64,000 bases of DNA, taken from NCBI RefSeq assembly GCF_020687825.1, contig NZ_JAJEWP010000002.1:496001-560000 (forward strand), written 5' to 3'. Positions 18,123 to 27,672 of this stretch are shown in pieces. The notes beneath the pieces are model-generated. The model worked only from the letters and a program-made list of their open reading frames with translations, had not been told where the DNA came from and did no database searches. Made by a program: the position numbers and the translations under genes. Origin of the DNA: Fluctibacter halophilus. GTDB taxonomy: Bacteria; Pseudomonadota; Gammaproteobacteria; Enterobacterales; Alteromonadaceae. How positions within the stretch are numbered: the first letter of the stretch is position 1; each line of letters starts with the position of its first letter.

Positions 18123-19505
18123 TTGAAAACACCATCAACTGCCAAGCACCGGGATCTGCTCTCAGACGACATCGGATCAACGCTAAAAAGCATGACCTTA
18201 CCGATGATCCTCGGCATGATCCTGTTGATGACGTTTGGCTTGGTGGATACGTTTTTTGTCAGCTTGCTGGGCACAGACCAACTGGCCGCGATCAGTTTTA
18301 CCTTTCCCGTCACCTTTACCCTGATCAGTCTTAACATCGGTCTTGGCATTGGCACGTCGGCCACCATTGGCCGTTATCTTGGTGGCGGTCAGACTCATCT
18401 TGCGCGGGAGTATGCCACCGGTGCATTGATGCTGTCTTTTGCCCTGGTCGGGATCCTTGCCTTAATAGGCTTGTTCACCATCGATCCCATCTTCCGCTTG
18501 CTGGGGGCTACCGAGGAGCATTTGCCCTACATTCGTGACTATATGGTGGTGTGGTATGCCGCCGGCGTGTTTCTGGCCATGCCGATGGTGGGTAATAGCG
18601 TATTGCGCGCCTCCGGCGATACTAAAACCCCCAGTATCGTCATGGCGGCGGGTGGTCTGATCAACGCCGTCCTTGACCCGTTATTGATTTTCGGCTGGGG
18701 ACCCTTCCCCGAAATGGGCATACAGGGCGCTGCTGTGGCGACCATGATCGCTTGGGCTGTCGGGGTGTTTTACATCATTGGGCTGTTGATCAAGCGGGAT
18801 CTGATGCTGGCCCGTTTGTTATCCCGCCAGGAGTTACGTGAAACCAGTGGCACCATATTGAAGATTGGCTTACCGGCCGCCGGGGCGAACATGCTGACCC
18901 CCATCGCGGCCGGTGTATTAACTGCCATTGTGGCAACTTACGGCACCGAAGCGGTGGCCGCCTGGGGAGTTGGCAGTCGTTTGGAATCGATTGCCAGTAT
19001 TGTGATCCTGGCGTTGTCCATGACATTGCCGCCCTTTATTAGTCAGAACATGGGGGCCAACAAATTCAACCGGGTGCGGGAAGCCTACCGTCTCAGTTTA
19101 CGCTTTGTGCTGGGCTGGCAACTGTTAGTGTTCGGTGTCATGTGGTTGCTGGCCAACTGGATTGCCGCGTTGTTCGCCGAGGAGCCGGCGGTGGCCGAGC
19201 TGATCCAGTTGTTCCTGGCCATCGTACCGCTGGGGTATGGTTTGCAGGGTGTGATTATCCTGAGTAACTCGTCCTTCAATGCACTGCACCGACCGATGTC
19301 GGCGTTGGTCCTGAGTCTGTTACGCCTGTTTGTGTTTTATGTGCCCTTTGCCTACCTGGGCAGCGTGATAGATGGTCTGAATGGCTTGTTCTGGGGCTGT
19401 GTGGTTGCCAACCTGTGTACCGCCAGTATTGCATTTTTGTGGTTTAATCAGGTCGTCAGCCGAGAACAGGGCGAACAGACCGGTCAGTTACAACGTCAGG
19501 AGTAG
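18123..19505 (+). CDS. MATE family multidrug efflux transporter
   Basis: 460 aa with about twelve hydrophobic helices in two similar halves, typical of the MOP/MATE fold. Family signatures include PMILGMILLMTFGLVDTFFV, where the first helix positions the conserved Asp, and the paired NSVLRASGDTKTP and second-half NSSFNALHRP segments. It exports cationic drugs in exchange for Na+ or H+ at the inner membrane. The start is a TTG at 18123 with GAGG ten bases upstream; the next in-frame ATG (18192) would cut into the first helix region but is possible. uvrB begins four bases after its stop, so the two are probably co-transcribed. Confidence 0.92.
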   Translation: MKTPSTAKHRDLLSDDIGSTLKSMTLPMILGMILLMTFGLVDTFFVSLLGTDQLAAISFTFPVTFTLISLNIGLGIGTSATIGRYLGGGQTHLAREYATGALMLSFALVGILALIGLFTIDPIFRLLGATEEHLPYIRDYMVVWYAAGVFLAMPMVGNSVLRASGDTKTPSIVMAAGGLINAVLDPLLIFGWGPFPEMGIQGAAVATMIAWAVGVFYIIGLLIKRDLMLARLLSRQELRETSGTILKIGLPAAGANMLTPIAAGVLTAIVATYGTEAVAAWGVGSRLESIASIVILALSMTLPPFISQNMGANKFNRVREAYRLSLRFVLGWQLLVFGVMWLLANWIAALFAEEPAVAELIQLFLAIVPLGYGLQGVIILSNSSFNALHRPMSALVLSLLRLFVFYVPFAYLGSVIDGLNGLFWGCVVANLCTASIAFLWFNQVVSREQGEQTGQLQRQE

Positions 19506-19508
19506 AGG

Positions 19509-21521
19509 GTGTCTCGAGGATTCGAACTGGTCAGTAAATATCAACCTGCCGGCGATCAACCGGCGGCCATCGAGCAATTGGTGGACGGACTGGAATCAGG
19601 GCTGGCCGGGCAAACCCTGCTTGGCGTGACCGGTTCAGGCAAGACATTCACCATGGCCAACGTGATCCAGCAGGTCCAGCGTCCAACCCTGATCCTGGCG
19701 CACAATAAAACCCTTGCCGCGCAATTGTATGGGGAAATGAAAGAGTTCTTTCCTAACAATGCGGTGGAGTATTTCGTTTCCTATTACGATTACTACCAGC
19801 CGGAAGCCTATGTCCCCAGTACCGATACCTTCATTGAGAAAGATGCGTCGATCAATGATCACATTGAGCAGATGCGATTGTCCGCCACCAAGGCACTGAT
19901 GGAGCGTCGCGACGTTATCATTGTGTCTAGTGTGTCAGCCATTTACGGTCTGGGTGATCCCGAGTCCTACATGAAAATGCTATTGCATTTGCGCCAGGGC
20001 GATTTGATGGATCAGCGAGACATCTTGCGCCGTCTGGCCGAATTGCAATACACCCGCAACGACGTGGCGTTCGAACGGGGCACCTTCCGGGTGCGGGGCG
20101 ACGTGATCGACATATTCCCTGCGGATGCCGAGAAGCAAGGGGTACGGGTAGAACTGTTTGACGAGGAAATTGAAAAGATCAGTTTGTTTGACCCGCTGAC
20201 CGGTGCCGTCGACAAAGAAGTCACCCGCACCACGGTCTTCCCGAAAACCCACTATGTTACCCCGCGGGAAAAAATCCTTGCGGCCATTGAGCACATTAAG
20301 GACGAACTCAAGGAGCGCCGTGCCCAATTAACGTCGGTCAACAAACTGGTTGAGGAACAGCGCATTACCCAACGCACCCAGTTTGATATCGAGATGATGA
20401 CGGAACTGGGGTATTGCTCAGGGATAGAAAACTATTCCCGTTATTTGTCCGGTCGGGCGCCGGGCGAGCCGCCACCGACCCTGCTGGACTATTTTCCTGC
20501 CGATGGCCTGATGTTCATCGATGAGTCTCACGTGACGGTGTCCCAGGTCGGGGCGATGTACAAAGGTGACCGTTCCCGTAAAGAAACCCTGGTGGAGTTC
20601 GGTTTCCGTTTGCCCTCTGCATTGGATAACCGGCCACTGAAGTTTGAAGAGTTCGAGCGTATCTCTCCACAGACCATTTACGTGTCGGCGACGCCGGGCA
20701 AATATGAGCTGGAGAAATCCGCCGGTGATATCGTCGAGCAGGTGGTGCGACCGACCGGCCTGGTCGACCCGACCATTGAAGTGCGCCCGGTAGGAACGCA
20801 GGTGGATGACGTGATGTCGGAGATCCGTTTGCGGGTGGCCGTCAATGAGCGGGTACTGGTAACCACCCTGACCAAACGCATGGCGGAGGATCTCAGTGAC
20901 TATCTGGATGAACATGGTGTACGGGTGCGCTATCTGCATTCTGACATCGATACTGTCGAGCGGATTGAAATCATTCGTGATCTGCGTCTGGGCAAATTCG
21001 ATGTGCTGGTGGGGATCAACCTATTGCGGGAAGGTCTGGACATGCCGGAAGTGTCGCTGGTGGCCATTCTGGATGCCGATAAAGAAGGCTTCCTGCGCTC
21101 CGATCGCTCGTTGATCCAGACCATCGGTCGGGCTGCCCGTAACATTAACGGTAAAGCCATTCTGTACGCCGACACCATTACCGGCTCCATGCAGCGGGCG
21201 ATGGAAGAAACTGAACGTCGTCGCGAAAAGCAGATTGCGCACAACGAGGCGCACGGCATTACGCCTCATCAACTCGACAAACCGATCACCGATATCATGG
21301 ATGTTGGCGGCGGCAGTCGGGGTGACGGCAAAGTTCGTTTGCGCAAAGTGGCCGAGTCCACGAAGGCTTACCAAGGTAAGAGTGCTGCTGATCTGATGGC
21401 CGACATTGCCGAGTTGGAGAAGCAGATGTTTACCCATGCCCGGGAACTGGAGTTTGAAAAAGCGGCGGCATTGCGTGACGAGATAGAAGCCCTGCGCGCC
21501 CAAGCCATTTCCCTGTCATAG
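19509..21521 (+). CDS. uvrB: Excinuclease ABC subunit B
   Basis: 670 aa, matching the usual 670-675. UvrB verifies DNA damage and loads UvrC in nucleotide excision repair. Start is a GTG at 19509 with AGGAG seven bases upstream overlapping the MATE stop. Motifs in order: Walker [10 protein letters not shown] (about residue 40), the damage-probing beta hairpin [29 protein letters not shown] (Walker B), the TIGRAARN helicase motif VI and a C-terminal UVR domain ([25 protein letters not shown]). No SOS box was evident close to the start; expression may depend on the MATE promoter. Confidence 0.98.
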   Translation: MSRGFELVSKYQPAGDQPAAIEQLVDGLESGLAGQTLLGVTGSGKTFTMANVIQQVQRPTLILAHNKTLAAQLYGEMKEFFPNNAVEYFVSYYDYYQPEAYVPSTDTFIEKDASINDHIEQMRLSATKALMERRDVIIVSSVSAIYGLGDPESYMKMLLHLRQGDLMDQRDILRRLAELQYTRNDVAFERGTFRVRGDVIDIFPADAEKQGVRVELFDEEIEKISLFDPLTGAVDKEVTRTTVFPKTHYVTPREKILAAIEHIKDELKERRAQLTSVNKLVEEQRITQRTQFDIEMMTELGYCSGIENYSRYLSGRAPGEPPPTLLDYFPADGLMFIDESHVTVSQVGAMYKGDRSRKETLVEFGFRLPSALDNRPLKFEEFERISPQTIYVSATPGKYELEKSAGDIVEQVVRPTGLVDPTIEVRPVGTQVDDVMSEIRLRVAVNERVLVTTLTKRMAEDLSDYLDEHGVRVRYLHSDIDTVERIEIIRDLRLGKFDVLVGINLLREGLDMPEVSLVAILDADKEGFLRSDRSLIQTIGRAARNINGKAILYADTITGSMQRAMEETERRREKQIAHNEAHGITPHQLDKPITDIMDVGGGSRGDGKVRLRKVAESTKAYQGKSAADLMADIAELEKQMFTHARELEFEKAAALRDEIEALRAQAISLS

Positions 21522-21723
21522 CCGCTCAGTGTGCGCGACACACCTGTTTTCAGGTAGGCTGTTCGATCACGGGCAGCCCTGATGTGTCTGGCTTTGACGA
21601 CAGTTTGTGGTTTTTTTACTGACCTGCCTGCGGCAAACGCAATTAATCGTTGTAATACCCTGCGCGAATGCCTACTATTGCCGATAGAGTATCTAAAATT
21701 ATACCTATAACAAAGGTGCTGGC

Positions 21724-22647
21724 ATGTTAAATCGTCTGCAAGAATCCGACATCAAGTTGCTGCGTGTGTTCTACGCCGTGGCCTCGTGTAACGGGTTTAC
21801 TGCCGCTGAGCCGGTTTTGCGTATGCAACGACCGAACATCAGTGCGGCCATCAAAAAACTGGAAGAGCGTTTGGATCTGGTCTTGTGTCACCGTGGTCGG
21901 GGTGGCTTCCAGATGACCAAAGAAGGCGAAGTGGTCTTTCAGGAAACCAAGCGTATCTTTAACGCGTTTGATAATTTCGTGTTTAACCTCAAGAGCTTGC
22001 ATGATGATTATTCGGGGCATGTGACCCTGGTGATCATGGCGGGCTTGCCTTTGTCGATGCAGTTGGCGGTCAGTAAGGCAGTCAAAAGCACGATGAAGAA
22101 GTTCGACGATATTCATGTCAACATCCAGACACGTCTGTACAACGAAGTCGAACACGTGGCGTTATCCGGTGAGTGTCACCTGGTGATTTCCACCTATGAC
22201 ATGGTCAAGCCGGAGTCAGTGACTTTCCATCCGGTAGAGATGTCCTGTGAAGGACGCCTGTACTGTGCACCGAGTCACCCATTGGCTAAATACCGTGACG
22301 GTCTGCCTGACAACATCAATATCGAAGATTATCCCGCCATCGGTATTTCCGGCCTGTCGTCTGCCAACTACATCGAAGACGAGCGTCGCTTGTCGATTCA
22401 AACCTTCTCGGATTCCTATGATGCCTGTATGTCGGCAATCATGACCGGTGAATACGTTGGACTTCTGCCTGACTATGTACCCAAAGAGCAGGGGGCCGGT
22501 CTGGGGCTGGTGCCGGTTGGCGGCGGTGAGTATTTCAAGTTTTCTCACGAGTTGTTTGTGATGAACGGCAAGAACACCCGTCTGAACCCGGTTTTGCGTC
22601 ATTGCATCAAAGAACTGTGTTACTTCATTAAAGAAAGCCAGAAGTAA
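21724..22647 (+). CDS. LysR family transcription regulator
   Basis: 307 aa. The N-terminal winged helix reads DIKLLRVFYAVASCNGFTAAEPVLRMQRPNISAAIKKLEERL (split across residues 9-50), followed by a long linker helix and a two-lobed effector domain (about 95-300). LysR proteins are tetrameric ligand-sensing regulators. It ends in a strong hairpin terminator shared with the small gene on the other strand. It lies 456 bases upstream of ahpC, in the same direction, but it does not show the paired redox cysteines or sequence of OxyR, so a link to peroxide control is only a possibility. Target genes unknown. Confidence 0.9.
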   Translation: MLNRLQESDIKLLRVFYAVASCNGFTAAEPVLRMQRPNISAAIKKLEERLDLVLCHRGRGGFQMTKEGEVVFQETKRIFNAFDNFVFNLKSLHDDYSGHVTLVIMAGLPLSMQLAVSKAVKSTMKKFDDIHVNIQTRLYNEVEHVALSGECHLVISTYDMVKPESVTFHPVEMSCEGRLYCAPSHPLAKYRDGLPDNINIEDYPAIGISGLSSANYIEDERRLSIQTFSDSYDACMSAIMTGEYVGLLPDYVPKEQGAGLGLVPVGGGEYFKFSHELFVMNGKNTRLNPVLRHCIKELCYFIKESQK

Positions 22648-22665
22648 GCCGGGTTTATGGATATG

Positions 22666-22695
22666 AAAAAGGCGTCCTTCGGGACGCCTTTTTTT
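22666..22695. terminator. Bidirectional intrinsic terminator after the LysR gene
   Basis: Stem AAGGCGTCC/GGACGCCTT with a TTCG tetraloop, flanked by A5 on one side and T7 on the other, so it can end transcripts from both strands. It separates the LysR gene from the small gene on the minus strand, whose stop codon lies in the T tract. Confidence 0.88.
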
Positions 22696-22819
22696 ATCGC
22701 GTGTTGGTCGACAGTGTGCACACCTGGTCGCCGTAATAGTTGTTGGCGTAGTTGCACTGCATGACGGTCGCTGCCGGCTTTTGGGTCAGGCGGGTCAAAG
22801 ATTGTAGTAAGCGTTTCAT
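22694..22819 (-). CDS. Small protein of 41 aa, unrecognised
   Basis: Below usual length cutoffs but well formed: ATG at 22819 preceded by GGAGG at a 6-base spacing, and 41 codons to a TAA inside the shared terminator. The protein starts basic and amphipathic (MKRLLQSLTRLTQKPA) and ends with a tyrosine/asparagine-rich stretch CNYANNYYGDQVC between two cysteines 12 residues apart, which could form a disulphide or bind a metal. No hydrophobic membrane helix. The leader sequence between it and ahpC is AT-rich and could carry divergent promoters. I do not recognise the family; the ribosome binding site and terminator argue that it is real. Confidence 0.6.
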   Translation of the reverse strand: MKRLLQSLTRLTQKPAATVMQCNYANNYYGDQVCTLSTNTR

Positions 22820-23109
22820 GGTTATCCTCCGTTCAGTTCCAGGTCACTCTACGTCCAGAGAATAAATAGTAAAACCAATTATAATTGATTGTTCTAATAG
22901 TAATAATCGATTTGAAGCTTAAGCCGTGTTCATCGATCCTGAATGCCAGCCGGGATAAATCCTTTTTTTTATCATTATCAAAAAAACTGATTAAATGAAT
23001 CGAATTGATTCGTTTTAATAGTTTTTAACTTTCCTCTAATCTACACCCAACGTTTCAAGACGTTGAACAACATTCAACATTTATTTGAGTAACTTAGAGG
23101 AAATTGAAC
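22820..23109. promoter_or_regulatory. AT-rich divergent leader upstream of ahpC
   Basis: 290 bases between the small minus-strand gene and ahpC, strongly AT-rich. It contains the palindrome AATTATAATT (about 22876) and the inverted sequences GATTG...TAATC around AATAGTAATAATCG (about 22886-22912) and GAATCGAATTGATTC (about 22997). ahpC in gammaproteobacteria is usually activated by OxyR from such a region, but no full four-ATAG OxyR site is visible, so the regulator is unassigned. The ahpC ribosome binding site AGAGGAA lies at its end. Confidence 0.35.
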
Positions 23110-23673
23110 ATGGCTAAAATTAACCAGATGATCCCTGAATTTACCGCTGAAGCTTTCCACAACGGCGAGTTCAAGACCATCACCAGTGACAGTGTGAAAG
23201 GCAAATGGTCAATTTTCCTGTTCTACCCAGCAGACTTCACCTTTGTCTGCCCGACGGAACTGGAAGACATGGCCAAGATCTACAACGAGCTGCAAGCGCT
23301 GGACGTAGAAGTGTATGCCGTATCCACTGACTCTCACTTCGTGCACAAAGCATGGCACGAAACCTCAGATGCGATCAGCAAAGTCAACTACCCAATGATC
23401 GGTGACCCGACTGGCCGTATCACCCGTGGTTTCGACATCATGATCGAAGAAGCCGGTCAGGCACTGCGTGGTACCTTCCTGGCTAACCCTGAAGGCATCA
23501 TCAAAGTCGCCGAAATCCACGATTTGGGTATCGGTCGTAGCGCCAAAGACATGCTGCGCAAAGTCAAAGCCGCTCAGTACGTGGCAAACCATGACGGCGA
23601 AGTTTGTCCTGCTGCCTGGGAAGAAGGTGAGAAAACCCTGACTCCTAGCCTGGACCTGGTTGGCAAAATCTAA
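23110..23673 (+). CDS. ahpC: Alkyl hydroperoxide reductase subunit C (2-Cys peroxiredoxin)
   Basis: 187 aa from ATG 23110, the same length as E. coli AhpC; the in-frame TTG six bases earlier sits too close to the AGAGGAA site. A cytoplasmic decameric peroxiredoxin that reduces H2O2, organic peroxides and peroxynitrite. Peroxidatic Cys is in FYPADFTFVCPTE (about residue 47) and resolving Cys in GEVCPAAW (about 166); the ending PSLDLVGKI is identical to the E. coli one. It is followed by an intrinsic terminator and then ahpF, its reductase. Confidence 0.98.
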   Translation: MAKINQMIPEFTAEAFHNGEFKTITSDSVKGKWSIFLFYPADFTFVCPTELEDMAKIYNELQALDVEVYAVSTDSHFVHKAWHETSDAISKVNYPMIGDPTGRITRGFDIMIEEAGQALRGTFLANPEGIIKVAEIHDLGIGRSAKDMLRKVKAAQYVANHDGEVCPAAWEEGEKTLTPSLDLVGKI

Positions 23674-23694
23674 CCGCCCAACGCCCTTGAACCG

Positions 23695-23721
23695 AAAGGG
23701 CGGCAATGGCCGCCCTTTTTT
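23695..23721 (+). terminator. Intrinsic terminator between ahpC and ahpF
   Basis: AAGGGCGGC/GCCGCCCTT stem with a short AATG loop followed by six T residues, 21 bases after the ahpC stop. It should end most ahpC transcripts, so ahpF would be expressed at a lower level by read-through or from its own promoter. Confidence 0.8.
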
Positions 23722-23750
23722 CTGACAGCCACAACGCAGGAGACAGTCAC

Positions 23751-25310
23751 ATGTTGTCAAACGATATCTTAACCGCCCTGAAGCAGTACACGGCTGACAT
23801 GCAGCATGCTGTCACGTTTGTGCTGAAAGAAGGTGAACACAACAAACGTCAGGAACTGGTCGAGTTTCTTAGCGCCTTTGCTGGCGTGTCCGACAAACTG
23901 TCGTTTGAACAGCGTAGCGAGCATGCCGAGCTGCGCAGCCCGTTGAGCTTCACGCTGGAAGTCAACGGTGAACCGACCGGGATCATTTTCTCAGGTATTC
24001 CCGGCGGTCATGAATTTAATTCTTTGGTGCTGGCGGTGCTGCATGCCGGTGGCAAAGAGGTCAAACTGGATGACACCATCCGCACCATGATCAGCAATGT
24101 ACGCACGCCGCTGAAATTTGACGTGTACGTGAGCCTGAGCTGTCACAACTGCCCGGATGTCGTACAGGCACTGAACCAGTTTGCGATCCTAAACCCGCAC
24201 ATCAGTACCGAGATGATCGATGGCGGTTTGTACCCTGAGCTGATTGAACAAAACAACATTCAGGGCGTACCCACGGTGTTTCTCAACGGTGAGGTGTTTG
24301 CCAACGGTAAAATCGACACTGCACAGCTACTGGACAAACTGATTGAGCGTCATCCTGAGATTGCCAACGTCAGCGCCGATGCCCCGCAATTACCGGTGCA
24401 GGATGTGACCGTGATCGGTGGTGGACCCGGTGGTATTGCTGCGGCCATTTACGCTGCCCGTAAGGGATTGGCCGTGACGCTGGTGGCTGACCGTATTGGT
24501 GGTCAGGTCAAGGATACTATGGGGATTGAAAACCTTATCTCGGTGCCCAAGACCACGGGCCCTGAACTGAGTGGTGCGTTACTGAACCATCTCAACGAAT
24601 ACAACGTAACCCTTAAAGAACACTTGCGTGTCAATCAGATTGAAAAAGGTGACGTGAAAACCCTGCACCTGTCTTCCGGTGAAGTGTTCCAGAGCAAAAC
24701 CGTGATCATCGCCACCGGTGCAAACTGGCGCGAGCTGGGCGTACCCGGTGAGAAAGAGAACATTGGCAATGGTGTGGCCTACTGCCCCCACTGTGACGGC
24801 CCGTTCTTCAAAGGTAAAGATGTTGCCGTCATCGGCGGCGGAAACTCCGGTATCGAAGCGGCGCTGGATTTGGCCGGCATTGTGAAGTCGGTCACGGTGT
24901 TTGAGTTTTTACCGGCGCTGAAAGCCGACAAAGTGCTGGTCGATCAGGTTGAGAAACGTGACAACATTACGGTGATCAAAAACGCCGCAACCCAGCAAAT
25001 TCTGGCCGAGAATGGCAAGGTTACGGCGCTGGAATACCAGGACCGCGAAAGCGGCCAAAACCATCGCGTGGACCTGGCCGGGGTGTTTGTCCAGATTGGT
25101 CTGGTACCCAACAGTGGTGCATTTAAAGATCTGGTTGAAATGACCCGCTACGGTGAAATCGTGATCAACGAAAAAGGTGAAACCAGTGAGCCGGGCATCT
25201 TTGCCTGCGGCGATGTGACCACTGTGCCGTACAAGCAGATTGTGATCGCCATGGGCGAGGGAGCCAAAGCCTCACTGGCAGCCTTCGACTACCTGTTAAA
25301 ACATCATTAG
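23751..25310 (+). CDS. ahpF: Alkyl hydroperoxide reductase subunit F
   Basis: 519 aa from ATG 23751, which has AGGAGA seven bases upstream; upstream in-frame codons lie in the terminator. AhpF is an NADH-dependent flavoprotein disulphide reductase that recycles AhpC. N-terminal glutaredoxin-like double domain with the CHNC active site ([10 protein letters not shown], about residue 130), FAD-binding [17 protein letters not shown] (about 222), redox CxxC as [10 protein letters not shown] (about 346), NAD-binding [15 protein letters not shown] and a final FAD motif [15 protein letters not shown]. It ends in a strong terminator. Complete, with no missing residues. Confidence 0.98.
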   Translation: MLSNDILTALKQYTADMQHAVTFVLKEGEHNKRQELVEFLSAFAGVSDKLSFEQRSEHAELRSPLSFTLEVNGEPTGIIFSGIPGGHEFNSLVLAVLHAGGKEVKLDDTIRTMISNVRTPLKFDVYVSLSCHNCPDVVQALNQFAILNPHISTEMIDGGLYPELIEQNNIQGVPTVFLNGEVFANGKIDTAQLLDKLIERHPEIANVSADAPQLPVQDVTVIGGGPGGIAAAIYAARKGLAVTLVADRIGGQVKDTMGIENLISVPKTTGPELSGALLNHLNEYNVTLKEHLRVNQIEKGDVKTLHLSSGEVFQSKTVIIATGANWRELGVPGEKENIGNGVAYCPHCDGPFFKGKDVAVIGGGNSGIEAALDLAGIVKSVTVFEFLPALKADKVLVDQVEKRDNITVIKNAATQQILAENGKVTALEYQDRESGQNHRVDLAGVFVQIGLVPNSGAFKDLVEMTRYGEIVINEKGETSEPGIFACGDVTTVPYKQIVIAMGEGAKASLAAFDYLLKHH

Positions 25311-25329
25311 GCCCGTTGTGATGTGTGTT

Positions 25330-25355
25330 GCCCCGCTCTGGCGGGGCTTTTTTTT
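25330..25355 (+). terminator. Intrinsic terminator after ahpF
   Basis: GCCCCGC-TCTG-GCGGGGC stem-loop with eight T residues, 19 bases past the ahpF stop. It also lies just downstream of the stop of the convergent small gene, but the A side is weak, so it works mainly on the plus strand. Confidence 0.9.
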
Positions 25356-25368
25356 GCCCGTCGCGCCG

Positions 25369-25641
25369 TTACTCGCCGTTTTGTGTTTGTAGCAACGCCT
25401 GGCGCTTCAAGCTGAGTTTAATCAGCGGCACGGTTTGGGATAAAGCGATGACCCCACCGATCAGCAGCAGTGCATAGCTGTTGGTTGGGGTGTCAAAAAA
25501 GCTGTGCAATCCGCCTGGATCCGGTGACAGGGTGCCAAACAGGCCCAGCCCTACCAGGATATTTGCGGGGGCGGAAATCAGTGTGGCAGTGCGGATCCGT
25601 TTGTTGATGTTATTCAGTTCATCGTCCGTTTCGTTGTTCAT
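25369..25641 (-). CDS. Small membrane protein, function unknown
   Basis: 90 aa from the ATG at 25641, chosen because AGGAGT lies 4 bases upstream; the frame continues 25 codons further without a better start. An acidic N-terminal stretch (NNETDDELNNINKRIRTA) is followed by two hydrophobic helices (about residues 20-38 and 56-75), and a basic-to-polar tail. A short membrane protein of the kind widespread in Alteromonadales. No function recognised. It is convergent with ahpF and divergent from the STAS-like gene. Confidence 0.65.
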   Translation of the reverse strand: MNNETDDELNNINKRIRTATLISAPANILVGLGLFGTLSPDPGGLHSFFDTPTNSYALLLIGGVIALSQTVPLIKLSLKRQALLQTQNGE

Positions 25642-25797
25642 GGGTACTCCTTTTTTGAACAATCGCCCGCCATCGGGCAAGATCGCTACGGTAGCGGACG
25701 CGCCGCTGCAGTGCAACCAGGCAGGACATCGGAGTTTTCAGCCCATTTTTTTTCGCGTATGCTGTAGCGAGCATTAGGAATCAGTAATCAATACGAT

Positions 25798-26238
25798 ATG
25801 CCCTTTGGTTCAGACGACCTTTACAAACTCAAGCTCAGTGGCAACGTGCTGTGCGTGTCAATGCGCGGCGTGTGGCCCAAAACCCTGATCAACACCATCT
25901 TTGAACAGACCCGGGCGCTGGTGAAAGACATCCGGCATGAGCCGTGGGCGGCGCTGGTGGACATGCGGGAGTGGATCATGCCGACCATGGAAGGGCAGGA
26001 GAGCTTTCAGGCCATTTATGACTGGTGTGCCGCTAACAACCAGACCCATGAGGCGACGGTGTGCAGCTTTGATTTACAGAAGCGTATTGTGAGTGAAAGC
26101 ACCAGTTACGATGCCAACACCCAGGTTTATACCCGTACCGTGGAAGAGGCCGCCCGTTGGTTAGTCGACAAGGGCTTTACATTTTCCCCCAAAGATCATG
26201 CTGTGTTGCTGGGTCAGGCCGATACGTCTTCGCAGTGA
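25798..26238 (+). CDS. STAS/SpoIIAA-like small protein
   Basis: 146 aa cytoplasmic protein. The pattern YKLKLSGNVLCVSMRGVWP, then a helix and AALVDMREWIMPTMEG, resembles the SpoIIAA-like/STAS fold found in uncharacterised gammaproteobacterial proteins: a beta strand, a charged helix, then a buried VDMR strand. No phosphoacceptor serine in the classic DSSG position was seen, so a classical anti-sigma-factor-antagonist role is not indicated. There is no clear ribosome binding site. Its stop lies just before the end of queC, which is convergent. Confidence 0.5.
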   Translation: MPFGSDDLYKLKLSGNVLCVSMRGVWPKTLINTIFEQTRALVKDIRHEPWAALVDMREWIMPTMEGQESFQAIYDWCAANNQTHEATVCSFDLQKRIVSESTSYDANTQVYTRTVEEAARWLVDKGFTFSPKDHAVLLGQADTSSQ

Positions 26239-26239
26239 G

Positions 26240-26896
26240 TTATTCGTAGTCCAGTGGATCGCTGGCGTTATTCAGTGCAAACGCTTCTAACCGTTCCTGA
26301 CAGGCACCACATTTACCGCAGGCTTTTTCGCGGCCGTTGTAACAGGTCCAGGTCTTGCCATAGTCCAGTCCCATTGCCAGACCATCGGCCAGTATGGCGA
26401 TTTTGCTGTCATGCAGGTAGGGGGTGACGATATCCACCGGTTCGTAATTGGCGATGGCACACACGTCTTTCATTTTCTCGACAAATTCCGGTCGACAGTC
26501 GGGATAAATGGCATGGTCGCCGGAATGGGCACCGTAGTGGACTTCACCGGCACCCAGTGACACCGCATAGCCAACCGCCAACGAGAGCAGGATCATGTTG
26601 CGGTTAGGCACCACCGTTGACTGCATGCTCTGCTCTTCATAGTGACCTTCCGGTACATCAATGTCAGAGGTCAGTGATGAACCGCCGACCAGGCTGTTGA
26701 TGGCGGAAATGTCCACCACTTTGTGGGGCACATTGAGATCAGCACAGGCGCGGGCTGCGTAATCCAGCTCCTTACGGTGTCGTTGACCGTAGTCAAATGA
26801 CAGGGCGTACACCTCATTGCCTGCCCGTACCGTTTTGTTCAGGACCGTGAAGGAATCCATACCGCCGGAAAAAATTACAACCACCTTTTGTGCCAT
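26240..26896 (-). CDS. queC: 7-cyano-7-deazaguanine synthase
   Basis: 218 aa from ATG 26896. QueC makes preQ0 from 7-carboxy-7-deazaguanine, ammonia and ATP, in the queuosine pathway. The ATP-pyrophosphatase loop is SGGMDSF at the N-terminus (about residue 8), and the zinc site is in [19 protein letters not shown] near the C-terminus (four Cys). An upstream in-frame start (26923) would add nine residues unlike the family. Divergent from queE: the two starts lie only 44 bases apart, so they share the intervening promoter sequence. The two enzymes act in consecutive steps. Confidence 0.95.
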   Translation of the reverse strand: MAQKVVVIFSGGMDSFTVLNKTVRAGNEVYALSFDYGQRHRKELDYAARACADLNVPHKVVDISAINSLVGGSSLTSDIDVPEGHYEEQSMQSTVVPNRNMILLSLAVGYAVSLGAGEVHYGAHSGDHAIYPDCRPEFVEKMKDVCAIANYEPVDIVTPYLHDSKIAILADGLAMGLDYGKTWTCYNGREKACGKCGACQERLEAFALNNASDPLDYE

Positions 26897-26916
26897 GCTG
26901 CTCGCTTCTTTATAAT
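26888..26916 (+). promoter_or_regulatory. Sigma-70 promoter for queE
   Basis: TTGTGC at 26888-26893 and a perfect TATAAT at 26911-26916 with a 17-base spacer. Transcription would start near 26923, giving a leader of about 18 bases with the AGGGA ribosome binding site and the GTG at 26941. The -35 element overlaps the first codons of queC on the other strand, so expression of the two genes could interfere. Confidence 0.6.
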
Positions 26917-26940
26917 TCGCCAATGAAGCAGGGATTTTAC

Positions 26941-27657
26941 GTGAGTCCCGTCAAAAAAACGATAGGTGAAGTCTTGAACGGTGTGAACCGCTACAAAATT
27001 AACGAAGTGTTCCAGTCGATACAGGGTGAGGGGGCGCTGACCGGTGTTCCGTCGATATTTGTGCGCATACAGGGGTGCCCGGTGGGCTGCCCGTGGTGCG
27101 ATACCAAACACACCTGGGACATCAACCCGGACGATGAACGCAGTGCCGATGATGTCATGGCTGAACAGGGTGAATCGAGTCACTGGTTCCAGAGCAGCTT
27201 TGACGAGCTGATGGCGCTGTTTGCCCGTGAAGGCTACACCGCGAAGAATGTGATCCTGACCGGCGGTGAGCCGTGCATGTTCGATTTGACGGAGCTGAGT
27301 AGCCAACTGATTGCGCGGGGATACGGGGTGTCGATTGAAACCAGCGGCACATTTGAAGTCCTGACCCACCCGGACACCTGGGTCACTGTGTCACCCAAAG
27401 TGAACATGAAAGGCGGCTACGACATTCTCGACAGCGCATTGGCCCGGGCCAATGAAATCAAACACCCGGTTGCCATGGAGCGCCATGTGGATGAACTCAA
27501 GGCCTTGCTGACAAGACTGCCTGAAGGGGCGGCGCCGCTGATCTACTTGCAGCCTATCTCGCAACAGGCCCGCGCCACCGAGTTGGCGATTAAGCATTGC
27601 ATTGAAAATAACTGGCGTTTGTCGCTACAAACCCATAAATTTATTGGTATCGAATAA
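26941..27657 (+). CDS. queE: 7-carboxy-7-deazaguanine synthase
   Basis: 238 aa from GTG 26941 (AGGGA 6 bases upstream); ATG 26923 is the alternative, but it coincides with the predicted transcript start. Radical SAM enzyme that converts 6-carboxytetrahydropterin to 7-carboxy-7-deazaguanine. The cluster-binding cysteines are in [14 protein letters not shown], with [15 protein letters not shown] before them and LTGGEPCMF after, all hallmarks of the gammaproteobacterial QueE. The N-terminal 18 residues before NRYKINE are extra. It is followed after 15 bases by a small NTF2-like gene. Confidence 0.95.
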   Translation: MSPVKKTIGEVLNGVNRYKINEVFQSIQGEGALTGVPSIFVRIQGCPVGCPWCDTKHTWDINPDDERSADDVMAEQGESSHWFQSSFDELMALFAREGYTAKNVILTGGEPCMFDLTELSSQLIARGYGVSIETSGTFEVLTHPDTWVTVSPKVNMKGGYDILDSALARANEIKHPVAMERHVDELKALLTRLPEGAAPLIYLQPISQQARATELAIKHCIENNWRLSLQTHKFIGIE

Positions 27658-27672
27658 TAACAGGCAGGGATC

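Noticed and set aside
21545-21570. Hairpin ACCTG-TTTT-CAGGT after uvrB
   Set aside because: Five-base stem with no T tract; too weak to call a terminator.
22876-23015. OxyR operator upstream of ahpC
   Set aside because: AT-rich inverted sequences are present, but the four ATAG-type contacts spaced by about ten bases are not; only a general regulatory region is reported.
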